DNA of 17,794 nucleotides, taken from the NCBI GenBank assembly GCA_900769475.1, contig CAAGGQ010000236.1, forward strand, positions 1-17,794, in the 5' to 3' direction. Source of the stretch: Clostridia bacterium. Lineage in GTDB: Bacteria; Bacillota; Clostridia; Oscillospirales; CAG-272. The translations under genes and the position numbers were made by a program. Shown in pieces: positions 8,255-15,064 of this stretch (its first letter is position 1; each line of letters begins with the position of its first letter). The notes under the pieces are model-generated. The model did not search any database, had not been told where the DNA came from, and saw only the letters and a list, made by a program, of their open reading frames with translations.

Positions 8255-9262
8255 TTATTTGACCTTGTAGCGGATGAACTCGGAAAAGTCGCCGCCGGTG
8301 CTTCGGAGCATGCGTCCCAATCCTTGGCATACACAGTCCACCGGCTTTTTTGCCACGATCACGCGAATGCCCGTGCGCTCGTGGATGGCACGGTCGATGC
8401 CGGGGAGCAGAGAGCCGCCTCCCACCATCACGATGCCCAGGTCAAAGATGTCGGCCGAGAGCTCGGGAGGGGTCTCCTCCAGGGTCTGCTTCACCATGGC
8501 AATGATCTCGGAGATGGGCTCCCGCATGGCCTCCCGCACCTCGGCGGTGGTGATCTCGGCGGTTACAGCAAGGCCGGTCTGCAGATCGCGGCCGCATACC
8601 TCCATGCTTCCCCGATCAATGCCCTCCACGGCACTGCCCAGGCGGATCTTCAGCCGTTCGGCGGTGATCTCGCCAATGAGGATATTGCGGGTCTGCTTCA
8701 AATGGTTGACGATGGCCTGATCCAGCTCGTCCCCCGCAATGCGCAGGGAGTTGGATTGCACCACGCCTCCCAGGCTGATCACGGCGGTTTCGGAAACACC
8801 GCCCCCCAGGTCGATGAGCATGGCGCCCCGGGCCTTGGATACCTTAATGCCGGCACCCACTGCGGCGGCAATGGGCTCGTCGATAAGTCCCACGTTCTTG
8901 GCGCCTGCCTCCATGGTGGCGTCCTCCACCGCGCGGCGCTCTACTTCGGTCACCCCGTAGGGGATGCAGACCAAGGCCGAGGGACGGTTGAAAAAGGAGG
9001 TCATATCCAGGCGGGTAAAGAAATCCCGCAGCATCAGGGAGGTTACCTCCAGGTCGGTGATCACGCCGTCCTTCAGAGGACGCAGAGCCAGGATGTTGCC
9101 GGGGGTCTTTCCCAGCATCTGCTTGGCGGCCCGTCCCGAGGCGATCACCTCGTGGGTAAAACGGTCAATGCTGACCACCGAGGGCGCGCGCAGAGCGATG
9201 CCCTTATCTTTGTAGATCAAGGTATTGGACGTTCCAAGATCAATGCCGATCTGTCTTCCCAC
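8255..9262 (-). CDS. mreB: MreB/Mbl-family rod-shape actin homologue
   Basis: This is a 335-residue actin-like ATPase that forms membrane-bound filaments guiding lateral wall synthesis. The nucleotide-binding signatures are in order: DLGTSNT (8-14, phosphate 1), the DEPIAAAVGAG region (128-138), LIDLGGGVSE (149-158, phosphate 2) and MVGGGSLLPG (279-288, adenosine). GKTPGNILALRPLKDGVI (51-68) is a typical MreB stretch. Length is normal. The start is a GTG with AAGGAGGGAG upstream; no nearby ATG fits better. It is preceded by maf, as in many Firmicutes, and has its own promoter in the 91-base gap. The usual partners mreC and mreD do not follow it. Some positions differ from common MreB (LIDEP for LIEEP, GGGSLLPG for GGGALLRG), so it could be an Mbl or MreBH-like paralogue. 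Confidence 0.93.
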   Translation of the reverse strand: MGRQIGIDLGTSNTLIYKDKGIALRAPSVVSIDRFTHEVIASGRAAKQMLGKTPGNILALRPLKDGVITDLEVTSLMLRDFFTRLDMTSFFNRPSALVCIPYGVTEVERRAVEDATMEAGAKNVGLIDEPIAAAVGAGIKVSKARGAMLIDLGGGVSETAVISLGGVVQSNSLRIAGDELDQAIVNHLKQTRNILIGEITAERLKIRLGSAVEGIDRGSMEVCGRDLQTGLAVTAEITTAEVREAMREPISEIIAMVKQTLEETPPELSADIFDLGIVMVGGGSLLPGIDRAIHERTGIRVIVAKKPVDCVCQGLGRMLRSTGGDFSEFIRYKVK

Positions 9263-9295
9263 GGCGCTCCCTCCTTTTCGTTATCGTTGTTGGGA

Positions 9296-9312
9296 AAGGC
9301 GTTGGACGCCTT
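9296..9312 (-). promoter_or_regulatory. 5' stem-loop at the start of the predicted mreB transcript
   Basis: AAGGCGT and ACGCCTT form a 7-pair stem with a 3-base loop. From the -10 box, transcription should start near 9314, placing the hairpin at the very 5' end of the mRNA. Such a structure may protect the transcript from 5'-end-dependent decay; this is inference. Confidence 0.45.
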
Positions 9313-9320
9313 CCGCTCTC

Positions 9321-9349
9321 ATTATATCATAAACCAAGGACTTTGGCTA
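9321..9349 (-). promoter_or_regulatory. Promoter of mreB (extended -10)
   Basis: On the minus strand TAGCCA (9344-9349) is followed by 17 bases and a perfect TATAAT (9321-9326), preceded by TGA, an extended -10. It lies wholly between maf and mreB, so mreB can be expressed without maf. Confidence 0.8.
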
Positions 9350-9353
9350 CCCC

Positions 9354-9941
9354 TTACAGCAAATTTTCATGGAAAATTTTGCGGTACAGGCGGCAAGTGG
9401 CGTGCACGGGAAGGCCCACCACGTTAAAATAGTCCCCGCAGATCCCGCGAATGTAGGCCGAGGCCAAGCCCTGAATGGCGTAGGCGCCGGCTTTGTCGTA
9501 GGGCTGTGCCTTGGCGATGTAGGCGTCAATCGTGGCATCGTCCAGGGGATCGAACACCACCTCGGTGACCTCGTGGTCCACGCCCTCGCCGTTGGGACCC
9601 CACAGGCAGATGCCGCTCACCACCTGGTGGGCTCTGCCCGAGAGGAGATGAAGCATGCGGCGGGCGTCGTCCGTGTCCCGGGGCTTGCCCAGGATCTGTC
9701 CGTCCACCGCCACCACCGTGTCGGAGGCCAGGATCACCGTATCCGAGAGATCCCGTCCCTCGGCCAGCAACCGCTCCCGCACGGCCGCGGCCTTGCGGTG
9801 GGAGAGCAACTCCACCAGAGCACAGGGATCGGTCAGGGAGCTGGATTCGTCGGCGTTGGCCACAACGATCTCAAAGGAAAGCCCCAGGTTTTCCAAAATT
9901 TCCTTGCGGCGGGGGGATTGAGAGGCTAAGATGAGGTTCAT
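9354..9941 (-). CDS. maf: Maf family nucleotide pyrophosphatase (dTTP/UTP type)
   Basis: This 195-residue cytoplasmic protein of normal family length hydrolyses non-canonical or excess nucleoside triphosphates to monophosphates and has been linked to septum inhibition. Motifs seen: ASQSPRRKEIL (6-16), a metal-binding DE pair (31-32), ASDTVV (72-77), GKPRD (85-89), DKAGAYAIQG (149-158) and GDYFNVVGLP (169-178). The GAYAIQG form resembles the Bacillus Maf/YhdE group, active on dTTP and UTP, rather than the YceF group. AAGGAG lies before the ATG. Its position just upstream of mreB is conserved in many Firmicutes. It has its own strong promoter, and mreB has a second one, so the two are linked but can be expressed separately. 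Confidence 0.94.
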   Translation of the reverse strand: MNLILASQSPRRKEILENLGLSFEIVVANADESSSLTDPCALVELLSHRKAAAVRERLLAEGRDLSDTVILASDTVVAVDGQILGKPRDTDDARRMLHLLSGRAHQVVSGICLWGPNGEGVDHEVTEVVFDPLDDATIDAYIAKAQPYDKAGAYAIQGLASAYIRGICGDYFNVVGLPVHATCRLYRKIFHENLL

Positions 9942-9980
9942 GGGGGATCTCCTTTTTTCACAATGGTTTTTCGCTCTTTA

Positions 9981-10009
9981 ATTATAGCATTTTCGGGAAG
10001 GGAAGTCAA
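9981..10009 (-). promoter_or_regulatory. Promoter of maf
   Basis: On the minus strand TTGACT (10004-10009), a 17-base spacer and TATAAT (9981-9986), with TGC directly before the -10. It diverges from the transketolase promoter, whose -35 box lies about 70 bases away. Confidence 0.87.
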
Positions 10010-10079
10010 GGCAAAAGACCGATTTTTTCCCACCGGTCGGGCCGTTGGAAAAGGAATTTTTAAGATGACGTAAAACGGC

Positions 10080-10108
10080 TTGACAAGAAACGACTTTTAG
10101 GGTATAAT
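10080..10108 (+). promoter_or_regulatory. Consensus promoter of the transketolase genes
   Basis: A perfect TTGACA (10080-10085), 17-base spacer and perfect TATAAT (10103-10108) predict strong vegetative transcription. The leader is about 35 bases and ends in AGGAGG before the ATG at 10149. Confidence 0.92.
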
Positions 10109-10148
10109 ATTCTTGTAATCGAATCTATTCCGTTCAGGAGGACCGTTC

Positions 10149-10970
10149 ATGGAACAATCTAAACTCGAGCTGCTCCGCGAGGCGGCACGCAAGATCCGCA
10201 TTGGCATCATTGAGGGGACCCACGCCGCAAAGTCGGGACATCCCGGTGGATCTCTTTCCATCACCGATATTATGGCATACCTTTATTTTGCGGAAATGAA
10301 GGTGGATCCTACCAATCCCGCAGATCCCAACCGCGATCGCTTTGTGCTCTCCAAGGGACATTGTGCCCCCGCACTCTACGCTACCCTGGCCAACCGTGGC
10401 TTCTTCCCCGTGGAGGAGCTGGTCACCCTGCGTAAGATCGGCAGTCGCCTGCAGGGACATCCCGATATGACTCTGACCCCCGGCGTGGATATGTCGGCTG
10501 GCTCCCTGGGTCTGGGCATCAGCTCGGCCGCAGGTATGGCGCTGGCCGCCAAGATCGACGGCAAGGACTACCGCGTTTACACCGCCGTTGGTGACGGCGA
10601 GAGCGAGGAGGGACAGGTTTGGGAGGCATGCATGTTTGCCGCCCACTACAAGCTGGATAACCTTTGCGTGATCATCGACTGGAACGGTCTGCAGATCGAC
10701 GGCCCTGTGGCCGAGGTCATGGATCCCACGCCCCACGATAAAAAGCTGGAGGCCTTCGGCTTCCACGTGATCTGTATCGACGGTCACGATTTTGAGGCCA
10801 TTGAGAAGGCGTTTGCCGAGGCAAGAACGGTCAAGGGCAAGCCCACGGCCATTATTGCAAAGACCGTAAAAGGCAAGGGCGTTTCCTTTATGGAGAACCA
10901 GGTGAGCTGGCACGGCTCGGCTCCCAACGACGAGCAATACCAGGCAGCACTTGCCGAGCTGAATGCATAA
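10149..10970 (+). CDS. Transketolase, N-terminal (thiamine diphosphate-binding) subunit
   Basis: This 273-residue protein is the N-terminal half of a split transketolase, which moves two-carbon ketol units between sugar phosphates in the non-oxidative pentose phosphate pathway. Substrate- and cofactor-contacting histidines occur in SGHPGG (29-34), SKGH (68-71) and QGHP (102-105). The thiamine-diphosphate/Mg motif runs from GDGE (148-151) to N179. The active enzyme needs the next gene's product. That gene's ribosome binding site starts directly after this stop codon, which suggests coupled translation at equal amounts. Many Clostridia and Archaea have this split form. A related split family, the 1-deoxyxylulose-5-phosphate synthases, is less similar to the motifs seen here. 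Confidence 0.95.
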   Translation: MEQSKLELLREAARKIRIGIIEGTHAAKSGHPGGSLSITDIMAYLYFAEMKVDPTNPADPNRDRFVLSKGHCAPALYATLANRGFFPVEELVTLRKIGSRLQGHPDMTLTPGVDMSAGSLGLGISSAAGMALAAKIDGKDYRVYTAVGDGESEEGQVWEACMFAAHYKLDNLCVIIDWNGLQIDGPVAEVMDPTPHDKKLEAFGFHVICIDGHDFEAIEKAFAEARTVKGKPTAIIAKTVKGKGVSFMENQVSWHGSAPNDEQYQAALAELNA

Positions 10971-10983
10971 GGAGGACACCGCA

Positions 10984-11925
10984 ATGGCAGAGAAAATTGC
11001 AACTCGTGAAAGCTACGGCGCGGCTCTGGTAGAGCTGGCCGAGAAATACGATTTCGTGGTCATGGACGCCGACCTGGCCGAGGCGACCAAGACCGTAAAG
11101 TTTAAAAAGGCCTATCCCCAGCGCTTCTTTGATTGCGGCATTGCCGAGGGTAACATGATGAGCGTTGCCGCAGGAATTGCAACCACGGGCAAGACCGTGT
11201 TTGCTTCCAGCTTTGCGATGTTTGCCGCAGGACGCGCCTTTGAGCAGGTGCGCAACTCCATCGGCTACCCGCACCTCAACGTAAAGATCGGTGCTACCCA
11301 CGCGGGTATCACCGTGGGTGAGGACGGCGCTACCCACCAGTGCAACGAGGACATCGCTCTGATGCGCACCATTCCCGGTATGACCATCGTCAATCCTGCC
11401 GACGCCATAGAGGCCAGGGCCGCCGTAGAGGCCGCCATCAATACCAACGGCCCCTTCTACCTCCGCTTTGGACGCTTCGCCGTTCCGGTGATCAATGATC
11501 AGCCCGACTACAAGTTTGAGCTGGGCAAGGGGCGCTGCCTGAAGGAGGGCTCCGACGTGACCATCGTTGCCACGGGCCTGATGGTTTCCATGGCTCTGGA
11601 GGCCGCAGAGACTCTGGCCGCAGAGGGGATCCACGCCCGTGTGATCAACATTCACACCATTAAGCCCATTGACGCCGAGATCATTACCAAGGCGGCCAAG
11701 GAAACGGGCGCCATTGTGACCGCAGAGGAGCACAACATCATTGGCGGTCTGGGCTCTGCCGTTGCCGAGGTGGTGGGCGAGAACGCGCCCGCACCCGTGG
11801 TACGCGTGGGCATGAAGGACACGTACGGCCACTCGGGTACGGTTCCCGCGCTCCTGGAGCAGTACGGACTGACTCCTGCCGCCATCGTAGACGCCGCCAA
11901 GAAAGCCATGGCAATGAAACACTGA
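10984..11925 (+). CDS. Transketolase, C-terminal (pyrimidine-binding) subunit
   Basis: This 313-residue protein is the partner half. The catalytic glutamate that contacts the thiamine ring is E55 in GIAEGNM (52-58). GEDGATHQ (112-119) is the substrate-phosphate and cofactor region of transketolases. The C-terminal third is the transketolase C domain (from about 190). An ATG seven codons earlier (10963) overlaps the previous gene and lacks a ribosome binding site; the ATG at 10984 follows AAGGAGG, so it is chosen. The two subunits together have about the length and motif order of a single-chain transketolase. No other gene follows in this operon. Confidence 0.95.
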   Translation: MAEKIATRESYGAALVELAEKYDFVVMDADLAEATKTVKFKKAYPQRFFDCGIAEGNMMSVAAGIATTGKTVFASSFAMFAAGRAFEQVRNSIGYPHLNVKIGATHAGITVGEDGATHQCNEDIALMRTIPGMTIVNPADAIEARAAVEAAINTNGPFYLRFGRFAVPVINDQPDYKFELGKGRCLKEGSDVTIVATGLMVSMALEAAETLAAEGIHARVINIHTIKPIDAEIITKAAKETGAIVTAEEHNIIGGLGSAVAEVVGENAPAPVVRVGMKDTYGHSGTVPALLEQYGLTPAAIVDAAKKAMAMKH

Positions 11926-11930
11926 TCCAG

Positions 11931-11962
11931 CATCGGCAGAGCAACCGCTCTGCCGATGTTTT
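11931..11962 (+). terminator. Intrinsic terminator after the transketolase genes
   Basis: CATCGGCAGAGC pairs perfectly with GCTCTGCCGATG around an AACC loop, followed by TTTTGTG. It starts 5 bases after the stop codon. Confidence 0.88.
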
Positions 11963-11964
11963 GT

Positions 11965-12022
11965 GAAACGAAAAAGGACCGGCCACCGCAATTCCCTGCG
12001 GTGGCCGGTCCTTTTTCGTTTC
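11965..12022 (+). terminator. Long perfect palindrome, bidirectional terminator
   Basis: Two 26-base arms (11965-11990 and 11997-12022) are perfectly complementary around a 6-base loop. The core is GGACCGGCCACCGCA, and the flanks are an A-run on the left and a T-run on the right, so either strand forms a hairpin ending in T residues. It backs up the first transketolase terminator and also stops typA from the other side. Confidence 0.92.
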
Positions 12023-12058
12023 TATTTAACTCTATTTGACATTTCGTCTTTTGGGATC

Positions 12059-13903
12059 TTACTTCTTCTGCGCTTCCATGGCACGGCGCTTACGCATCAT
12101 TTCCTTCATGCGAAGCTCGGTGTTCAGGATCTTCTTGCGCAAGCGGATCGACTTGGGCGTTACCTCGATCAGATCGTCGTCGGTAATATACTCAATGGCC
12201 TCCTCCAGGGTGAAGATCTTGGCGGGGGTCAGGAGCAGTTTCTCATCCGCACCGGCAGAACGAATGGCGGTGAGCTGCTTCTTCTGACAGGGGTTCACGG
12301 CAATGTCATCGTTCTTGGGGTTCTCACCTACGATCATGCCCTCGTAAACTTGGGTCTGAGGACCTACAAAGAGCTGTCCGCGCTCCTGGGTCTTGTACAG
12401 ACCGTAGCGGGTAGTCTCACCGTCGCAGGAAGCCACCAGAGAGCCGGTGAACTTCATGGCAACCTCGCCCTTGTAGGGCGCGTAGCCATCAAAAATGGTG
12501 TTGATCACGCCCTCGCCGTGGGTTGCCGTGAGGAACTCGGAGCGGTAACCAAAGAGGCAACGGGCGGGAATGGAATACTCAATGCGGGTACGGGTACCCA
12601 CAGGGTTCATGGTAAGAAGCTCGCCCTTGCGCTGTCCCAGCTTCTCAACGACTACGCCTACAAAATCCATGGGGACGTCCAGGGTCACGCGCTCCATGGG
12701 CTCGTGCTTAACGCCGTCGATCTCCTTGTAGAGCACACGGGGATTGGAGCAGGCCAGCTCAAAGCCCTCCCGGCGCATGGTTTCCAGGAGAATGGAGAGG
12801 TGCATCTCACCTCTGCCTGCCACGCGGAACTCATCGGTAGTGTCACCGTCGTTCACGCGGAGGGAAACGTCCTTGAGGAGCTCGCGGTAGAGTCGGTCGC
12901 GGAGCTGACGGGAGGTAACGAACTTGCCCTCCTTGCCGGCCAAGGGGCTGTTGTTGACCATAAAGGTCATTTCCATGGTGGGCTCGGATACCTTAACGAA
13001 CTCCAGGGGCTCGGGATTGGACACGGCGGTCAGGGTATCGCCAATGGTAATATCCCCGGCACCCGAGAAGCAAACGATGTCGCCCACGGTAGCATTCTCC
13101 ACAGGAGTACGCACCAGACCGTCGATCTGATACAGGGACACCACCTTGGTCTTTTTTACCGCCTCGGCGTTGTGGTAGTTGCAAACGGCAACCTCCTGGC
13201 CCACGCGGATGCTTCCCCGCTCTACGCGTCCAATGCCGATACGGCCAACGTAATCGTTGTAGTCGATGGAGGACACCAGCAGCTGCAGGTCACCCGCCTC
13301 GTCGCCGCCGGGCGCGGGCATATAGTTCAGGATCTTTTCAAACAGAGGGGTCAGGTCGGTTCCGGGCACGGAGGGATCCTCGGTGGCGGTTCCGGAACGG
13401 CCCGAGCAATAGAGCATGGGGCTATCCAGTTGATCGTCATTGGCACCCAGGTCGATGAGAAGCTCCAGGATCTCGTCCTCTACCTCTCCCAAACGGGCGT
13501 CGGGCTTATCGATCTTATTGATGCAAACGATGACCCGATGATTGAGGGCCAGGGCCTTTTGCAGAACGAAGCGGGTCTGAGGCATGGGGCCCTCGGCGGC
13601 GTCCACCAGCAGAATAACGCCGTTTACCATCTTGAGGATACGCTCTACCTCACCACCAAAATCGGCGTGGCCGGGGGTATCAATGATATTGATCTTCACG
13701 TCCTTGTAGCGCACGGCGGTATTCTTTGCCAGAATGGTAATGCCTCTTTCCTTTTCCAGGTCGCCCGAGTCCATCACGCGGGTCACGGTCTCCTGGTTGT
13801 CACGGTAAATGCCGCCCTGCTTGAGCAGGCCGTCCACCAGGGTGGTCTTGCCGTGGTCAACGTGGGCAATGATAGCGATGTTTCTCAAATTCTCTCTGAT
13901 CAC
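12059..13903 (-). CDS. typA: Ribosome-associated translational GTPase TypA/BipA
   Basis: This 614-residue protein has the usual family length. GTPase motifs: AHVDHGKT (13-20, G1), ERGITI (52-57, G2), DTPGHADF (75-82, G3) and NKID (129-132, G4), followed by EF-G-like domains and the BipA C-terminal domain. BipA binds the 70S ribosome at the EF-G site and helps 50S assembly and growth under stress, such as low temperature. The start is a GTG with GGGAG about 10 bases upstream; the MIRENLRNIAIIAH beginning matches the family, so the start is well placed. It is monocistronic with its own promoter and converges on the transketolase operon. Confidence 0.97.
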   Translation of the reverse strand: MIRENLRNIAIIAHVDHGKTTLVDGLLKQGGIYRDNQETVTRVMDSGDLEKERGITILAKNTAVRYKDVKINIIDTPGHADFGGEVERILKMVNGVILLVDAAEGPMPQTRFVLQKALALNHRVIVCINKIDKPDARLGEVEDEILELLIDLGANDDQLDSPMLYCSGRSGTATEDPSVPGTDLTPLFEKILNYMPAPGGDEAGDLQLLVSSIDYNDYVGRIGIGRVERGSIRVGQEVAVCNYHNAEAVKKTKVVSLYQIDGLVRTPVENATVGDIVCFSGAGDITIGDTLTAVSNPEPLEFVKVSEPTMEMTFMVNNSPLAGKEGKFVTSRQLRDRLYRELLKDVSLRVNDGDTTDEFRVAGRGEMHLSILLETMRREGFELACSNPRVLYKEIDGVKHEPMERVTLDVPMDFVGVVVEKLGQRKGELLTMNPVGTRTRIEYSIPARCLFGYRSEFLTATHGEGVINTIFDGYAPYKGEVAMKFTGSLVASCDGETTRYGLYKTQERGQLFVGPQTQVYEGMIVGENPKNDDIAVNPCQKKQLTAIRSAGADEKLLLTPAKIFTLEEAIEYITDDDLIEVTPKSIRLRKKILNTELRMKEMMRKRRAMEAQKK

Positions 13904-13966
13904 CGTTTTGTTCTCCCTATCCTTAAAATTCTTTTTTGTTCTTCTTAACTATACCTTAACTTATAT

Positions 13967-13995
13967 ATTATATCACAAACGCGCCCTTCCTGAAA
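13967..13995 (-). promoter_or_regulatory. Promoter of typA (extended -10)
   Basis: On the minus strand a TATAAT (13967-13972) is preceded by TGA, an extended -10. The -35 at 17-base spacing is weak (TTTCAG, 13990-13995). The leader of about 55 bases is AT-rich. Confidence 0.68.
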
Positions 13996-14110
13996 AGAAG
14001 GAGAAATTACGATTTTCGGCAAATTCCATTCGGTTATTTTGTAAGTATTGACAAGAAAGACGCGGGACAGACGAGAAATTCCGTCATCCAAAAGCTTTTG
14101 GAAGAAAAAA

Positions 14111-15046
14111 TCACGAGATCGCGTTCATATCTGCCAGCTCTTCGTCGGAAAGGCTCAGCTCCAGCCCGAGAAGATTTTGCTTCAGATGCGCGGGGCTTGC
14201 CGAGAAGAGGGGAATGACACGGGGAAAACCCTTGCAGCGATGCAGATTGGTCAGCCAAGCGATGACCAGGGCGCTGGGGGTCACTCCTTTTTCCTCTGCC
14301 ATGCCTCGGATGAATTCCAATCGCTCTCCTCCCTCGTAATCGGCGGGAAGACGGTCGGGATTTTCATAGGCTCCCTTACAGAGGCAGGAATAAGCAATCA
14401 GAGGCATGTTTTTGTCACACAAAAAACGCAGTCTTTCGCGGTTGACCGCCTCATTGTAGAGATATTTGGGCGCAGATCCGAACTTGGGATGGAGATAGGT
14501 CAGACGCTGCTGCATGGCGGTGTAGGGTGTCCAGCCTTTGGCCTTTGCCATGGCATTTGCCTCGGATACGCGCCAGGTGTCAAAGTTGCTGGTGCCAAGA
14601 GCTCGTACCTTGCCCTTTTGGATCAGACCGTGGAAGGCTTCCATGGTTTCCTCCATGGAGGTGCCAGAATCATCGGTGTGGGCGTAGTAGAGGTCGATGT
14701 AGTCGGTGTTCAGCTTGCGAAGGCTCTCATCGATCCAGTATTCAATCTGTTTCTTTTTCAGCCCCGCGCCTTTTCCGTGACGGTCAAAGCCCACCTTGGT
14801 TGCCAGCACCACGCGGTCGCGGCAGCCTCTCTCCTTGAGCCATTGCCCGAGGAGGGTTTCGCTCTCGTCGCCGGTTCCTGCCCAATGAGCGTAATTGTTG
14901 GAGGTATCGATGAATTTCCCACCCGTGTCCAGATAGATGTCAAGACAGTCAAAGGCGTCCTTTTTGGAAACGGTAGAGCCGAACATCATGGCGCCAAGCG
15001 CCACCTCCGAGACCTCCAAGCCGTTGGGAAGCAGTATTTTTTTCAT
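14111..15046 (-). CDS. Aldo/keto reductase
   Basis: This 311-residue TIM-barrel NAD(P)H-dependent oxidoreductase has the complete catalytic tetrad: D47 and Y52 (FIDTSNNYAHW), K84 (ATKVGF) and H123 (YYAHTDD). GTSNF (151-155) is also typical. The family interconverts carbonyls and alcohols, including aldehydes, ketones and sugars. The general pattern, with a long loop after Y52 (AHWAGTGDESETLLGQWLKERG region, 53-74), resembles sugar- or polyol-acting members, but this is a family impression and not proof. It starts 18 bases after the glycyl radical enzyme stop, with AAGGAG upstream, and should be on the same transcript. It may reduce the carbonyl product of that enzyme. I see no terminator after it; about 115 bases remain before the typA promoter. 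Confidence 0.93.
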   Translation of the reverse strand: MKKILLPNGLEVSEVALGAMMFGSTVSKKDAFDCLDIYLDTGGKFIDTSNNYAHWAGTGDESETLLGQWLKERGCRDRVVLATKVGFDRHGKGAGLKKKQIEYWIDESLRKLNTDYIDLYYAHTDDSGTSMEETMEAFHGLIQKGKVRALGTSNFDTWRVSEANAMAKAKGWTPYTAMQQRLTYLHPKFGSAPKYLYNEAVNRERLRFLCDKNMPLIAYSCLCKGAYENPDRLPADYEGGERLEFIRGMAEEKGVTPSALVIAWLTNLHRCKGFPRVIPLFSASPAHLKQNLLGLELSLSDEELADMNAIS

Positions 15047-15064
15047 AAAATTCTCCTTGATCGG

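Noticed and set aside
9359..9382. AT-rich inverted repeat AAATTTTC/GAAAATTT at the end of maf
   Set aside because: It lies in the last codons of maf, has no T-run following on the minus strand, and is explained by the K-I-F-H-E-N-L coding sequence.
10963..10983. Earlier ATG for the transketolase C-terminal subunit
   Set aside because: It overlaps the previous gene and would translate through the AAGGAGG that clearly serves the ATG at 10984.
11963..13948. A 661-codon plus-strand frame opposite typA
   Set aside because: It is antisense to a textbook TypA gene with all GTPase motifs, starts inside a terminator and shows no protein family signature.
14048..14053. TTGACA on the plus strand between typA and the reductase gene
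   Set aside because: There is no -10-like box 16-18 bases downstream and no plus-strand gene to drive.
14087..14102. A perfect 16-base palindrome, TCCAAAAGCTTTTGGA, after the reductase gene
   Set aside because: Considered as terminator or operator. It has no T-run after it on the minus strand and no promoter nearby to regulate; AT-rich palindromes of this length can be chance.
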